A stretch of DNA of 37,492 nucleotides from Clostridium sp. CAG:273 (GTDB taxonomy: Bacteria > Bacillota > Clostridia > TANB77 > CAG-508): positions 1 to 37,492 of the forward strand of contig FR901496.1 of the NCBI GenBank assembly GCA_000438355.1, read 5' to 3'. A program made the translations under genes and the position numbers. Positions 1 to 8,881 of the stretch are shown in pieces. How positions within the stretch are numbered: position 1 is the stretch's first letter; every line of letters starts with the position of its first letter. The notes beneath the pieces are model-generated. The model ran no database searches and had not been told where the DNA came from. It saw nothing but the letters and a program-made list of their open reading frames with translations.

Positions 1-2114
1 CCATTATTTAAACTATATTGATATCTTGCAATTCCACTTAATGCTGTAGATCCATTAACTGTTATACTTGCATTATCTTTTGTATAGATATTATTTTGAG
101 CATTGCTTGTTATTGTTGGTGCAGTTGGTAATTTATTATCTAAATAAAATGCTTCTGTTCTTTTATATGTAGTATTTCCTTGTAAATCTTTTGCCACAAC
201 CCATAAATACCAATTATTTCCGGTATCTTTACTATTAGATACTACAGAATTATTTTCGTAAATTCCATTAAATTCACTATCTATTGGTTGAGATGTACTT
301 TGTGTCCAAACATATCTTAAAGTAGAATTATTTACTCCGCTTGGGTCTGTAACTGTTACTTTTGTTCCTTGAGTTCTTTTGTATGTTGTACTTCCATTTG
401 TTTCAAATTCTATTATAGGTCCAACATTATCTGAGTCTTTTGTAAATGCTTTAATACAAATACTTGGATTTTCTACCCCACCTATGCCTAAACTTGTGAT
501 ATCTTGCCATGTGTTATCTGCACCTGTTGAGGAAACAAATCCTTCATTTACATTTGCAGTAGCAGTGTCCCATTGGGTAGATGATGAAGTTGTTTTAGCT
601 TCTAATGGTATTTGAGCTTGTGAGTTGCCATCTGTAGAAGAATATTTGACTATAACTGCAAATTGTTTACCTGTAAGTGTTATTGGATTTGTAATTTTAA
701 TTGTTTTATATTCTTCTTGCAAAGTCAATCCTGTAGCTACTTGTGTTGCACCTGTTAGACTTAGCGTACCTGTCGGATTTACAAATACATCTACAGTAGT
801 ATTACCTACACTATGTACACCAATTTCACTTAAATATTCTGCATTACTGTCTTTTCTTGTAAATACATTTGATGCATATACTGTTGAAAGTGGAGCATCA
901 TTTGCTCTTAATCCAATATGGATATTAGACCCTAAAACGTCGTATTGATATACGTTTTTATAATCCCTATCCGATACTATAAGAGTTCCTGTATTATCTT
1001 TTCCTACCATTGTATCTTCATATGATATATAGTAATAACCACCATTAAAGCCTGTTCCATATGAATTAAGTACAAGCCATGCACCATTTTTAGTTGGTCT
1101 ATGTGCTGCGTTAAAATTCTCTTTTGAATAATTATCATCCCAACCTACTATTGTAATTAAGTGGTCTGGTGTAATATTAGGGTCATCGCAATAATATGCT
1201 GTTGCAAGTATTGGAGAAACATTATTAAAATACTGTGTTTGACTTGAATTTGTATTAGCACTAACTCCTCCATATGTTACAATATGTTCTTTTATCTGAT
1301 TTCTTATATTAATTACATCTTCTTCTGAAAGTGCCTTTCCATCTCCGTCCTTATATATAGTTTGTCCATTTGATTTTTCTTTTAAAACAGTTGGAAATCT
1401 CACATAATTTTCTACATGTTGACCTGCTTGTTTATTTATTTCTGCCAAATTAATTAAAGCTTCTGAATTAACAAATGGCATGTCTGACTCTAAAACTGGT
1501 CCTCTACCACTTGCTAAATAGCTCATTCCTATATATCCATTACCTCCACTTCCAACTTCTCTATTAAATCCATCTTTATTAACTCCATCTAAAAAGGTTT
1601 TAGAAGTAGCATATTCCATATGTCTTACAGAAAATATAGGCGATGTATAACTTCTGGTTAAACTAATATTTGTTTCTATTTCACTAATTAATGGGAATGT
1701 CCAACAAGTTTGTGTGTCTAATTGATTCTTTACAGTTATATCTATATAGTCTCTTAAGTCATATGTAGGACTAGTTGTAGCTACAGCTAAAGCATTAAAC
1801 TCTTTTCTTTCTAGTGAAAAAGATTCATTTAATTTGTTTTTTTCTCCTGCAAGAGGATAGTATGAAGTATAATATGGATTTGGCTCTACTTCTAAGTTTC
1901 TTTCTTTTTCTGATAACTCAAGCCATCTTTTATATTCTTCAGAATATTCCTTAACATCTACACTATCAATTGCTTCTTTATCACTATCTTTTACTTTTGT
2001 CTGTTCATTTAACTGATTAAAAGCTAATGTTTGAATAGAACAAGAACAACATGTAGCAATTAAAAAAACTATTGTAAAAATAATTTTAAAAATATAGCCT
2101 TTACTTCTCCCCAT
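1..2114 (-). CDS. Secreted C1A (papain-family) cysteine peptidase with lectin-like domain, 3' end cut by window
   Basis: Exported papain-type protease, probably at the cell surface. I translated 704 codons without a stop; the frame is still open at the left edge, so the C-terminus is missing. The ATG at 2114 follows an AGGTG ribosome site. Residues 1-31 look like a signal peptide (basic start, hydrophobic core 8-21); the Cys cluster at 22-25 does not form a clear lipobox. Residues 32-115 resemble a propeptide. Catalytic residues fit the family: Gln131 six residues before Cys137 (QTCWTF), His318 (PDHLITIVGW) and Asn350 (LNSYG instead of the usual NSWG). Residues 385-560 look like the lectin-like domain that follows the protease in C. 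difficile Cwp84. From about 565 there are Ig-like/fibronectin-like modules (YLWVVAKD at 636-643), with another starting near 662. The substrate is unknown. Cell-wall anchoring, if any, must lie outside the window. Confidence 0.85.
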   Translation of the reverse strand, partial: MGRSKGYIFKIIFTIVFLIATCCSCSIQTLAFNQLNEQTKVKDSDKEAIDSVDVKEYSEEYKRWLELSEKERNLEVEPNPYYTSYYPLAGEKNKLNESFSLERKEFNALAVATTSPTYDLRDYIDITVKNQLDTQTCWTFPLISEIETNISLTRSYTSPIFSVRHMEYATSKTFLDGVNKDGFNREVGSGGNGYIGMSYLASGRGPVLESDMPFVNSEALINLAEINKQAGQHVENYVRFPTVLKEKSNGQTIYKDGDGKALSEEDVINIRNQIKEHIVTYGGVSANTNSSQTQYFNNVSPILATAYYCDDPNITPDHLITIVGWDDNYSKENFNAAHRPTKNGAWLVLNSYGTGFNGGYYYISYEDTMVGKDNTGTLIVSDRDYKNVYQYDVLGSNIHIGLRANDAPLSTVYASNVFTRKDSNAEYLSEIGVHSVGNTTVDVFVNPTGTLSLTGATQVATGLTLQEEYKTIKITNPITLTGKQFAVIVKYSSTDGNSQAQIPLEAKTTSSSTQWDTATANVNEGFVSSTGADNTWQDITSLGIGGVENPSICIKAFTKDSDNVGPIIEFETNGSTTYKRTQGTKVTVTDPSGVNNSTLRYVWTQSTSQPIDSEFNGIYENNSVVSNSKDTGNNWYLWVVAKDLQGNTTYKRTEAFYLDNKLPTAPTITSNAQNNIYTKDNASITVNGSTALSGIARYQYSLNN

Positions 2115-2630
2115 AACTGTACACCTTTTCTTTCTTTGATTAATTAGATAAATTTTAGGTTTTGAAAATCTTAACTTAAACCTATAACAATAAAACTTTT
2201 TTATCTAATAATATTATTATATAATTTATATTATCTTTTTTATGTTTTCAATGCACTTATTCTTTATTACATTACTCAGTAATAGCAAATTAATTACGGG
2301 AATCTAATATATATGTAAAATATTTCATTTTTTACTTTTTCTTAACATTTTTTATACAATTATTAAATTTATTTTGAACAGTTCTTGAAAGCCTTACGGA
2401 AACAGAGAAATACAGTTTAATACAAAATAAAAGAGATATAATATCTTTAGTTGTGTAAATATATCTACTTAAAATTTGTATAGAAATACAAATTCTAAAG
2501 CATTACATCTCTAAAAATATTACATCTCTTATTATAAATATTAAAATATCTTTTTATTTAATAGAATCAACTAAAAAACTATTAAAGTCCATCTTCCTTA
2601 ATAAAAATTATTATACTTTATCGCTATTTT
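2115..2630. other. Intergenic region, no gene recognised
   Basis: Very AT-rich stretch of 516 bases between the peptidase start and the rubrerythrin stop. It holds the presumed upstream region of the peptidase gene and a weak hairpin at 2473-2494. A short direct repeat (ATTACATCTCT) occurs at 2502-2512 and 2519-2529. A small patch at 2388-2412 is less AT-rich than its surroundings, but I could not assign it to any RNA or protein family. Confidence 0.5.
2473..2494 (-). terminator. Possible weak terminator after rubrerythrin
   Basis: Inverted repeat AATTTGTAT (2473-2481) / ATACAAATT (2486-2494) with a 4-base loop, followed on the minus strand by TTTTAAG. The 9-bp stem has a single G:C pair and lies about 135 bases after the rubrerythrin stop, so the call is tentative. 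Confidence 0.3.
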
Positions 2631-3209
2631 TTATGCACCAAAGTATCTTTTTAGTAATCCGTCAAATCCTCTTCCATGTCTTGCTTCATCTTTGCACATT
2701 TCATGTACTGTATCATGTATTGCATCGTAATTTAATTCTTTTGCTCTTGTAGCAAGCATTTTCTTTCCTTCACAAGCACCTTGTTCAGCTGCTGCTCTTA
2801 ACATTAAATTTTTCTTTGTATCTGGATATACTAATTCTCCTAGTAATTCTGCAAATTTGGCAGCATGTTCTGCTTCTTCAAAAGCATATCTTTTAAATGC
2901 TTCTGCTATTTCTGGGTATCCATCTCTATCTGCTTGACGACTCATAGCTAAATACATTCCTACTTCTGTAGATTCTCCCATGAAGTTATCTCTTAATCCT
3001 TTAACTACTTCTTCGTCTAAACCTTGAGCAACTCCAATTCTATGCTCATCTGCATATGTTTTTATATCTCCAGAAACTTTTTCTGTTTCAGATACATCTA
3101 CCTCTTTTAATTCAAATTGCTCTTTTGGAGCTCCACATTGTGGACATTTTTCTGGTGCTTCTTCTCCAAAATGAATATATCCACATACTTTACAAACATA
3201 AGCTTTCAT
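2631..3209 (-). CDS. rbr: Rubrerythrin with N-terminal rubredoxin domain (reverse type)
   Basis: Cytoplasmic non-haem iron peroxidase that reduces hydrogen peroxide using electrons from reduced rubredoxin or NAD(P)H:rubredoxin oxidoreductase. It is 192 residues long. Residues 1-33 form a rubredoxin-like FeS4 knuckle with Cys6, Cys9, Cys22 and Cys25. Residues 55-192 are the ferritin-like diiron four-helix domain, with E-x2-H type ligands (FEEAEHAAK, KDEARHGRG). The rubredoxin domain at the N-terminus is the reversed order found in clostridial reverse rubrerythrins; classical rubrerythrin has it at the C-terminus. A GGAGGAA ribosome site precedes the ATG. A second rubredoxin-like gene and perR lie immediately upstream, consistent with one oxygen/peroxide defence group. 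Confidence 0.93.
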   Translation of the reverse strand: MKAYVCKVCGYIHFGEEAPEKCPQCGAPKEQFELKEVDVSETEKVSGDIKTYADEHRIGVAQGLDEEVVKGLRDNFMGESTEVGMYLAMSRQADRDGYPEIAEAFKRYAFEEAEHAAKFAELLGELVYPDTKKNLMLRAAAEQGACEGKKMLATRAKELNYDAIHDTVHEMCKDEARHGRGFDGLLKRYFGA

Positions 3210-3239
3210 TATTAATTCCTCCCTATAATTTTATTAATA

Positions 3240-3254
3240 TTATATTAGTTATAA
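3240..3254 (-). promoter_or_regulatory. Possible PerR box upstream of rubrerythrin
   Basis: The sequence TTATATT-A-GTTATAA agrees at 12 of 14 informative positions with the Bacillus PerR box (TTATAAT-N-ATTATAA). It lies 31 bases upstream of the rubrerythrin start. In DNA this AT-rich a partial match can arise by chance, so the support comes mainly from the neighbouring perR gene. Confidence 0.4.
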
Positions 3255-3340
3255 GCTTTATATAGCTTTTAACATATTTTAATTTATTTTTCAATTTAAT
3301 ATTTTATTCTTACCAATTATGTAAAAAAATTTATATATAA

Positions 3341-3460
3341 TTATTCGTCCATTGGTACTTCTTCAAATTCGTCTGCTGGTACACCACATACTGGGCAAAC
3401 TGCTGGTGGCTCATCTGCTATTACTTCATAACCACAAACTTTACATCTCCATTTTTTCAT
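3341..3460 (-). CDS. Small rubredoxin-like iron protein (39 aa)
   Basis: A 39-residue protein consisting only of a rubredoxin-type knuckle: MKKWRCKVCGYE, with Cys6, Cys9, Cys22 and Cys25. The spacing equals that of the domain at the start of the neighbouring rubrerythrin. It is shorter than a standard rubredoxin (about 52-55 residues) and lacks the usual aromatic core, so it belongs with the short rubredoxin-like proteins. It ends in an acidic tail (EFEEVPMDE). A perfect AGGAGG lies 7 bases before the ATG at 3460. It could be an electron donor to the rubrerythrin; that role is inferred from position and fold. Confidence 0.88.
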   Translation of the reverse strand: MKKWRCKVCGYEVIADEPPAVCPVCGVPADEFEEVPMDE

Positions 3461-3664
3461 ATTTTTTCCTCCTTTCGCACTTAAATTTTAAATAATGCTT
3501 AAAATTTTAAATATTTACATTTTTTTATTTAAATATTTTATCATATAAATTTTTTTATTTAAAGTTTTGCATTTATAATTTTGCATTATTTTAATTTTTA
3601 ACTTCATTTAATCGTACACTTTGCATTCATTTTACAGAATTACATTTAAATCTTTACTTGACGA

Positions 3665-4066
3665 TTACTTTAATTTTTTCTTACATTTTTTGCATAAGCC
3701 TGTTATTGTTATTTCAGAATCTTCTACTTCTGCATTTATTTGCTTTGCAAAAATTTTTAAATCATTATCTAATTGCTTTACTTGGTTTTCAAATAAAACT
3801 ATATCTATAATATCTCCACATTCTTTGCATTCAAAATGTATATGTGGCATTGTATTGCCATCAAACTTGTCTGGACCTGATGCAGTCTTTATTCTTATAA
3901 TTTTGCCCTCTTCGCAAAGATCTGACAAATTCCTATATACAGTTGCAATTCCGAGTTCTGGCATCTCATTTTTTAAATCCAAATAAAGCTTTTCTGCTGT
4001 AGGATGATCCTTCCTATTTCTTAATGAATTTAATATTAATTCTCTTTGTTTACTATATTTTCTCAT
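3665..4066 (-). CDS. perR: Fur-family peroxide-stress repressor, PerR type
   Basis: Metal-dependent DNA-binding repressor of 133 residues. The N-terminal winged helix contains HPTAEKLY (21-28) and ATVYRNLSDL (41-50). All ligands known from Bacillus subtilis PerR are present at a constant offset of 16. The regulatory site is His21, Asp69, His75, His77 and Asp88, and the structural zinc site is Cys80, Cys83, Cys125 and Cys128. Asp88 corresponds to PerR Asp104, where Fur usually has Glu, which favours PerR, the iron-catalysed histidine-oxidation sensor, over an iron-only Fur. Downstream genes encode rubrerythrin and a rubredoxin-like protein. A 7-1-7 palindrome upstream (4125-4139) suggests autoregulation. 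Confidence 0.88.
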   Translation of the reverse strand: MRKYSKQRELILNSLRNRKDHPTAEKLYLDLKNEMPELGIATVYRNLSDLCEEGKIIRIKTASGPDKFDGNTMPHIHFECKECGDIIDIVLFENQVKQLDNDLKIFAKQINAEVEDSEITITGLCKKCKKKLK

Positions 4067-4124
4067 ACCCCACCTATATTATAATCACTTTTTTAACAAA
4101 TATATATTATAAATATTTTTTATT

Positions 4125-4139
4125 TGATAATGATTATCA
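4125..4139. promoter_or_regulatory. Perfect 7-1-7 Fur/PerR-type operator in front of perR
   Basis: TGATAAT-G-ATTATCA is a perfect 15-base palindrome, identical to the Bacillus Fur box consensus TGATAATNATTATCA; it differs from the Per box at the second base of each arm. The next bases extend it to a near match to the classical 19-base Fur box. It starts 59 bases upstream of the perR ATG, over the expected -35 area of a -10-like TATAAT at 4106-4111 (minus strand). It fits autoregulation by the Fur-family protein. Confidence 0.75.
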
Positions 4140-4156
4140 TTATAATATACTAACAT

Positions 4157-4191
4157 AAAAAAAATTTCAATAGTTTTATTGAAATTTTTTT
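4157..4191 (-). terminator. Terminator after fabI
   Basis: Hairpin with arms at 4157-4171 and 4178-4191 (AATTTCAAT / ATTGAAATT core extended by A:T pairs), a short loop and a T-tract. It sits 16 bases past the fabI stop and ends the fatty-acid operon. It separates that operon from the perR operator. Confidence 0.75.
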
Positions 4192-4206
4192 ATAATTTTT
4201 CCAAAA

Positions 4207-4977
4207 TTACACACCAACTGTTGAAAATCCATTATCAACATGGATTACTTCTCCTGTAATTGCAGATGACATATTACTAAATAGAAAAGTTGCAGTATCT
4301 CCAACTTGTCTTGTTGTTACATTTTGGTGTAATGGTGCTCTTTGTTCTACTATATCCAGTATGTTTCCAAAGTCCTTTATTCCTTTTGCAGATAATGTTT
4401 TTATAGGTCCTGCGGAAATAGCATTTATACGCATTTTATCTTTACCTAAATCTCTTGCTAAATAACGTATACTTGCTTCTAATGCTGCCTTTGCAACTCC
4501 CATAACATTGTATCCTTCAACAGATTTTTCTGAGCCCCAATATGTTAATGCTACTATGCTTGCTCCATCTGCTAATAAATCTAATTCTTTGGCAATTCTT
4601 GATATTGCCACTATTGAATATGCACTTACATCTCCAGCATGATTAAATCCTTCTCTAGATGTTTTTATAAAATCATTTCTTAAATCTTCTGTATTAGCAT
4701 GTGCTATACTATGTAAAATACCATCAACTTTTCCATAGTCATTTCTTATTTTTTCAAAACATTTTTTTATATCTTCATCTGTTGCTACATCACATGGATA
4801 TGACTTTGCTCCTGGAATTTCAGCAATTAATTCTAATATTTTGTCTTCTTTTTCTGTTGGATGATGTGTAAAAATTACCTTTGCACCATTTTCATAAGCA
4901 GACATTGCTGCTCCCCATGCAATACTCCATTTGTTTCTAATCCCCATAATTAATATTGTTTTTACTTCTAATAACAT
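4207..4977 (-). CDS. fabI: Enoyl-[acyl-carrier-protein] reductase, FabI
   Basis: NAD(P)H-dependent reduction of trans-2-enoyl-ACP, the last step of each fatty-acid elongation cycle, in the cytoplasm. At 256 residues it has the expected FabI length. It is an SDR-fold enzyme with the FabI-type nucleotide site (MGIRNKWSIAWG, 11-22). The catalytic set is Tyr146, Tyr156 and Lys163 (Y-x6-K spacing typical of FabI, where ordinary SDRs have Y-x3-K); these positions even match E. coli numbering. The start follows AAAGGTGG. It is the last gene of the fab/acc operon. Many Clostridium species carry FabK at this step instead, so this lineage has a different enoyl reductase, with consequences for triclosan-type inhibitors. 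Confidence 0.94.
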   Translation of the reverse strand: MLLEVKTILIMGIRNKWSIAWGAAMSAYENGAKVIFTHHPTEKEDKILELIAEIPGAKSYPCDVATDEDIKKCFEKIRNDYGKVDGILHSIAHANTEDLRNDFIKTSREGFNHAGDVSAYSIVAISRIAKELDLLADGASIVALTYWGSEKSVEGYNVMGVAKAALEASIRYLARDLGKDKMRINAISAGPIKTLSAKGIKDFGNILDIVEQRAPLHQNVTTRQVGDTATFLFSNMSSAITGEVIHVDNGFSTVGV

Positions 4978-5098
4978 TTTTATCCACCTTTCTATTTTTT
5001 AATTAATATTTTTATTAATTATTTTAAATTTTCATATTGTTAAGTTTTTTTAATTTTTATCTTTCATTTTAAATTTATTTTTTCTATTATATACTAAT

Positions 5099-5902
5099 TT
5101 ATAGATCTTGACCTATTTTTCTATACTTTTCATATCTTTTTTCTATTAAGTTTTCAGGCTTTTCTTTTAATAGCTTTTTTAAATCTTTTTTTATTATATC
5201 TTTTAAACTTTCTGCTACTTTTTCAAAGTCTTCTTGTGCTCCATTTTCTGGTTCTTTTATAATTTCGTCTATTATGTTTAATTTTTTCAAATCATATGAC
5301 GTAAGTTTCATATGTTCTGCTGCCTCTTTACTCTTACTAGAATCTTTATACAAAATACTTGCAAACCCTTCTGGCGAAAGTATACTATATACTGCATTCT
5401 CAAGCATTATTATTTTATCTGCAACACATATTGCAAGTGCACCACCACTTGAGCCTTCTCCTATTACTACAGCAATAATTGGAACTTTTAACCTAGACAT
5501 TTCCATCATACTTCTAGCAATTGCTTCTCCTTGACCTCTTTCTTCTGCCCCCATTCCTGGATAAGCTCCTGGTGTATCTATAAAAGTTACTATTGGTCTT
5601 CCAAACTTTTCTGCTTGTTTCATTAATCTTAAAGATTTTCTATATCCTTCAGGTTCTGGCATTCCAAAGTTTCTTTCCATATTTTCTTTGGTTGTTTTTC
5701 CTTTTTGTTCTCCTATAACAGTCACAGGCATATCATCTAAATAAGCAATTCCACCAACAATAGCCTTGTCATCGCCATATAACCTATCTCCATGTAGTTC
5801 CATAAATTCGTCAAAAATATATTTTATGTAATCTAAAGCTTTTGGTCTATCCGATTTTCTAGCAAGTAACACTCTATCCCATGCACTTATACTATTTTTC
5901 AT
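5099..5902 (-). CDS. accA: Acetyl-CoA carboxylase carboxyltransferase subunit alpha
   Basis: Alpha half of the carboxyltransferase that moves the carboxyl group from carboxybiotin on AccB to acetyl-CoA, giving malonyl-CoA. The 267-residue protein has the crotonase-type fold, with the glycine-rich motif GEGSSGGALA near 154-163 that forms part of the acyl-CoA site. It is somewhat shorter than E. coli AccA (about 319) because the N-terminal segment is reduced, as is common in Firmicutes. A strong AGGAGG precedes the ATG. It lies 59 bases after accD, its obligate partner. Confidence 0.94.
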   Translation of the reverse strand: MKNSISAWDRVLLARKSDRPKALDYIKYIFDEFMELHGDRLYGDDKAIVGGIAYLDDMPVTVIGEQKGKTTKENMERNFGMPEPEGYRKSLRLMKQAEKFGRPIVTFIDTPGAYPGMGAEERGQGEAIARSMMEMSRLKVPIIAVVIGEGSSGGALAICVADKIIMLENAVYSILSPEGFASILYKDSSKSKEAAEHMKLTSYDLKKLNIIDEIIKEPENGAQEDFEKVAESLKDIIKKDLKKLLKEKPENLIEKRYEKYRKIGQDL

Positions 5903-5961
5903 TTATATTTTCCTCCTTGCATAATATAGCTTAAACAAAATTATTACATATTTTTAATTTT

Positions 5962-6828
5962 CTATTTACTTTTTATGGTTAGTTTTTTATGGAGTTTTAG
6001 TATTTTATATAAAGTTTCTTTCATATCTTTTCTTTCTACAATTTTATCTATAAATCCATGTTCTAATAAAAATTCTGCTCTTTGAAAACCTTCTGGAAGT
6101 TTTTGTTTTACAGTTTGTTCAATTACTCTTGGCCCTGCAAAACCTATTAAAGCATTTGGTTCTGCCAAAATTATATCTCCTAAACTTGCAAAACTTGCTG
6201 TAACTCCTCCTGTTGTTGGGTCTGTTAGAACAGATATATAAAGAAGTCCTGCTTCATTTAATCTAGCTAAAGCCTCCGATGTTTTCGCCATTTGCATAAG
6301 CGAAATTAATCCTTCTTGCATTCTAGCACCACCAGATACACAGAATATTACAATAGGTAATTTATTTTCTATGGCATCTTCTATTGCACATGTTATTTTT
6401 TCCCCAACAACACTTCCCATGCTCCCCATCATAAAATTACCATCCATTACAGCTATTATAACATCTTCACCATTTATCTTTCCAATACCAGTTTTTACAG
6501 CTTCATTTATTTGTGTTTTTTCTTTTAATGTTTCAATTTTCTTTTCATAGCCTTCAAAATTTAGTGGATTTTTAGTAGTCATATTTACGTTTGTCTCTAT
6601 AAACGTTCCTTCATCAATTATTTGGTGTACTCTTCTTCTAGCTGATATTCTAAAATGTTTTCCGCAATTCGGACACACATTAAGATTATTGTGTACATCT
6701 CCTTTGTACAATATCTCTTTACAATTATCACATTTTACCCATTTTCCTACAAGCATATCCGCTGCTTTTTCATTTTTTTCTGCACTATCATCTAATTTAT
6801 TTATTTTTTTTATTTTATCTATAACCAT
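5962..6828 (-). CDS. accD: Acetyl-CoA carboxylase carboxyltransferase subunit beta
   Basis: Zinc-containing beta subunit of the carboxyltransferase, 288 residues. A four-cysteine zinc ribbon (CDNC...CPNC) lies at residues 33-55, followed by the crotonase-like carboxyltransferase domain with GGARMQEG and TDPTTGGVTASF motifs that form the active site with AccA. The ATG at 6828 follows AGGAGA. The order accC-accD-accA is the usual clostridial one. Confidence 0.94.
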   Translation of the reverse strand: MVIDKIKKINKLDDSAEKNEKAADMLVGKWVKCDNCKEILYKGDVHNNLNVCPNCGKHFRISARRRVHQIIDEGTFIETNVNMTTKNPLNFEGYEKKIETLKEKTQINEAVKTGIGKINGEDVIIAVMDGNFMMGSMGSVVGEKITCAIEDAIENKLPIVIFCVSGGARMQEGLISLMQMAKTSEALARLNEAGLLYISVLTDPTTGGVTASFASLGDIILAEPNALIGFAGPRVIEQTVKQKLPEGFQRAEFLLEHGFIDKIVERKDMKETLYKILKLHKKLTIKSK

Positions 6829-6927
6829 AAATTCTCCTATTTTATAATTGAAATATCATATCTCCATTTTTCAATTAATACTAGTATTAATATATTTAAG
6901 CTACTTCTATAAATATATTAATATTAT

Positions 6928-8262
6928 TTAATTCTTTTCTATAAATGACGTATCATAGTTGTTATTTATAAAATCTTGATTTTCTAGAATTTTATATAAA
7001 AAGTCTATATTTGTAGTTATCCCTTCTACAATAAACTCTCCCAATGCACTTTTCATTTTTGCTATACATTCATTTCTATTATTTCCATGAACTATAACTT
7101 TTGCAATCATTGAGTCATAACATGCTGGAATTGTATAATCTGCATAAATAGCTGTATCTACTCTTATTCCATTTCCACCTGGTAAATGTAATCCTGTTAT
7201 TTTTCCTGGACATGGCATAAAGTTTTTGCTTGGGTTTTCTGCATTTACTCTGCACTCCATTGCATGTCCTGTAAAAGTAATATCTTTTTGTGAATATTTT
7301 AATTTTTCCCCACTTGCAATTCTTATTTGCTCTTTTACTATATCTATTCCTGTTATAAACTCAGTTACTGGATGTTCTACTTGAAGCCTTGTATTCATTT
7401 CCATAAAATAATAATTTTTGTCTTTATCTACTAAAAACTCTATAGTTCCTACATTACTGTATCCCACTTCTCTTACGGCTTTTACAACAGTTTCTCCCAT
7501 TTTCCTTCTTATTTTTTCGTCAATTGCCATAGATGGGCTTTCTTCTAAAACTTTTTGATGTCTCCTTTGTATAGAACAATCTCTTTCTCCTAAATATACC
7601 GCATTTCCGTGTTCATCTGCTAAAACCTGAACTTCAACATGTCTTGGATTTTCTATAAACTTTTCTATGTAAATACTATCATCACTAAATGAATTTTTGG
7701 CCTCTTGTTTTACTAAATCATACTCTTTAATAAGTTCTTCTTCAGTATGTGCTACTCTTATTCCTTTTCCTCCACCACCAGCTGAGGCTTTTAATATAAC
7801 TGGATAACCTATTTTCTCAACAATTTTTATTGCTTCGGAAATACTACTTATTACACCTTCTGACCCAGGTACAACAGGAACTCCCGCTTTTTTCATAGTT
7901 TCTTTTGCTTTTGATTTATTTCCCATAAGGTCTATCATCTTATAATTTGGTCCAATGAATTTTATTCCTATTTCATCACATATTTTAGCAAAGTGACTAT
8001 TTTCAGATAAAAAACCAAAACCTGGATGTATACTATCACATCCTGTTAAACATGCTGTCTCTATAATATTTTTTATATTTAAATAGCTTTTACTTGACTT
8101 AGCAGGTCCTATACAAACTGCTTCATCTGCAAGTTTTACATGTAATGCATCTTTATCTGCTTCTGAATAAACCGCAACAGACTGAATTCCCATTTCTCTA
8201 CATGCTCTTATTATTCTTACAGCTACTTCTCCACGATTAGCTACTAAAACTTTTCTTAACAT
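6928..8262 (-). CDS. accC: Biotin carboxylase
   Basis: ATP-grasp enzyme that carboxylates the biotin of AccB with bicarbonate and ATP. At 444 residues it is the normal length. The order is an N-terminal biotin-carboxylase domain (RGEVAVRIIRAC), the ATP-grasp domain with the glycine loop GGGGKGIR, the catalytic segment EMNTRLQVEHPVTE, and the C-terminal biotin-carboxylase domain. The start has a GAGGAG ribosome site. It lies 24 bases after fabZ, so the two genes are surely co-transcribed. Confidence 0.95.
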   Translation of the reverse strand: MLRKVLVANRGEVAVRIIRACREMGIQSVAVYSEADKDALHVKLADEAVCIGPAKSSKSYLNIKNIIETACLTGCDSIHPGFGFLSENSHFAKICDEIGIKFIGPNYKMIDLMGNKSKAKETMKKAGVPVVPGSEGVISSISEAIKIVEKIGYPVILKASAGGGGKGIRVAHTEEELIKEYDLVKQEAKNSFSDDSIYIEKFIENPRHVEVQVLADEHGNAVYLGERDCSIQRRHQKVLEESPSMAIDEKIRRKMGETVVKAVREVGYSNVGTIEFLVDKDKNYYFMEMNTRLQVEHPVTEFITGIDIVKEQIRIASGEKLKYSQKDITFTGHAMECRVNAENPSKNFMPCPGKITGLHLPGGNGIRVDTAIYADYTIPACYDSMIAKVIVHGNNRNECIAKMKSALGEFIVEGITTNIDFLYKILENQDFINNNYDTSFIEKN

Positions 8263-8286
8263 ATACTTTTTCTCCTCTTTCTAGCT

Positions 8287-8709
8287 CTAAACAATAGCAA
8301 ATGTTAACTCTCCCTTTGCAGCAACCTTTCCATCAACAGTTGCTATAGCTTCTCCTATACCTATAGGCCCTTTTTGTTTTATTATTTTTACTTCTAATTT
8401 TAATACATCTCCTGGTAATACCGGCTTTTTAAAACGTAGTTTGTCAATTCCGCCAAATAGAGCATTTTTCCCTTTATTTTCTTCCATTGAAAGAATAGCT
8501 ACAGCACCTGTTTGAGCTAAAGACTCTACAATAAGAACTCCTGGCATAATTGGGTTTCCTGGAAAATGTCCTTCAAAATATGGCTCATTTATGCAAACAT
8601 TTTTATATGCTACACAACTTTCACCAGGAATTAATTCTTCGACTTTATCAATCATTAGAATTGGCGGTCTTTGTGGAATTATTTTCATAATTTCGTTTAT
8701 ATCTAACAT
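8287..8709 (-). CDS. fabZ: 3-hydroxyacyl-[acyl-carrier-protein] dehydratase FabZ
   Basis: Hot-dog-fold dehydratase that removes water from 3-hydroxyacyl-ACP. The 140-residue length is typical. The signature GHFPGNPIMPGVL carries catalytic His48, and Glu62 follows in VESLAQTG. An AGAGGAG ribosome site precedes the ATG. It sits between accB and accC, as in Clostridium operons. The 172 bases on its upstream side contain only AT-rich sequence with imperfect inverted repeats; I see no gene there. Confidence 0.95.
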   Translation of the reverse strand: MLDINEIMKIIPQRPPILMIDKVEELIPGESCVAYKNVCINEPYFEGHFPGNPIMPGVLIVESLAQTGAVAILSMEENKGKNALFGGIDKLRFKKPVLPGDVLKLEVKIIKQKGPIGIGEAIATVDGKVAAKGELTFAIV

Positions 8710-8881
8710 TTTAAATTCTCCTCTTAATAGTTTTTATTTCATACTTTTATAAGTAATTTCATTTTACACATTTTATAAAATATGAATATATTAATATTGT
8801 TTCAATTTACTCTATATTACATATTTAATATTAAGTAATATGTATTAAACTTTAAGCATTAAATATTCTTAATATGTACTT

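Noticed and set aside
379..948. Two plus-strand open frames inside the peptidase gene
   Set aside because: They lie antisense to a long frame with clear catalytic motifs and have no ribosome sites.
2385..2415. Patch with GAAAGCC and ACGGAAACAG that recalls a c-di-GMP riboswitch
   Set aside because: The conserved GCAAAG core and the paired helices are missing, and the orientation does not lead into a gene on that strand.
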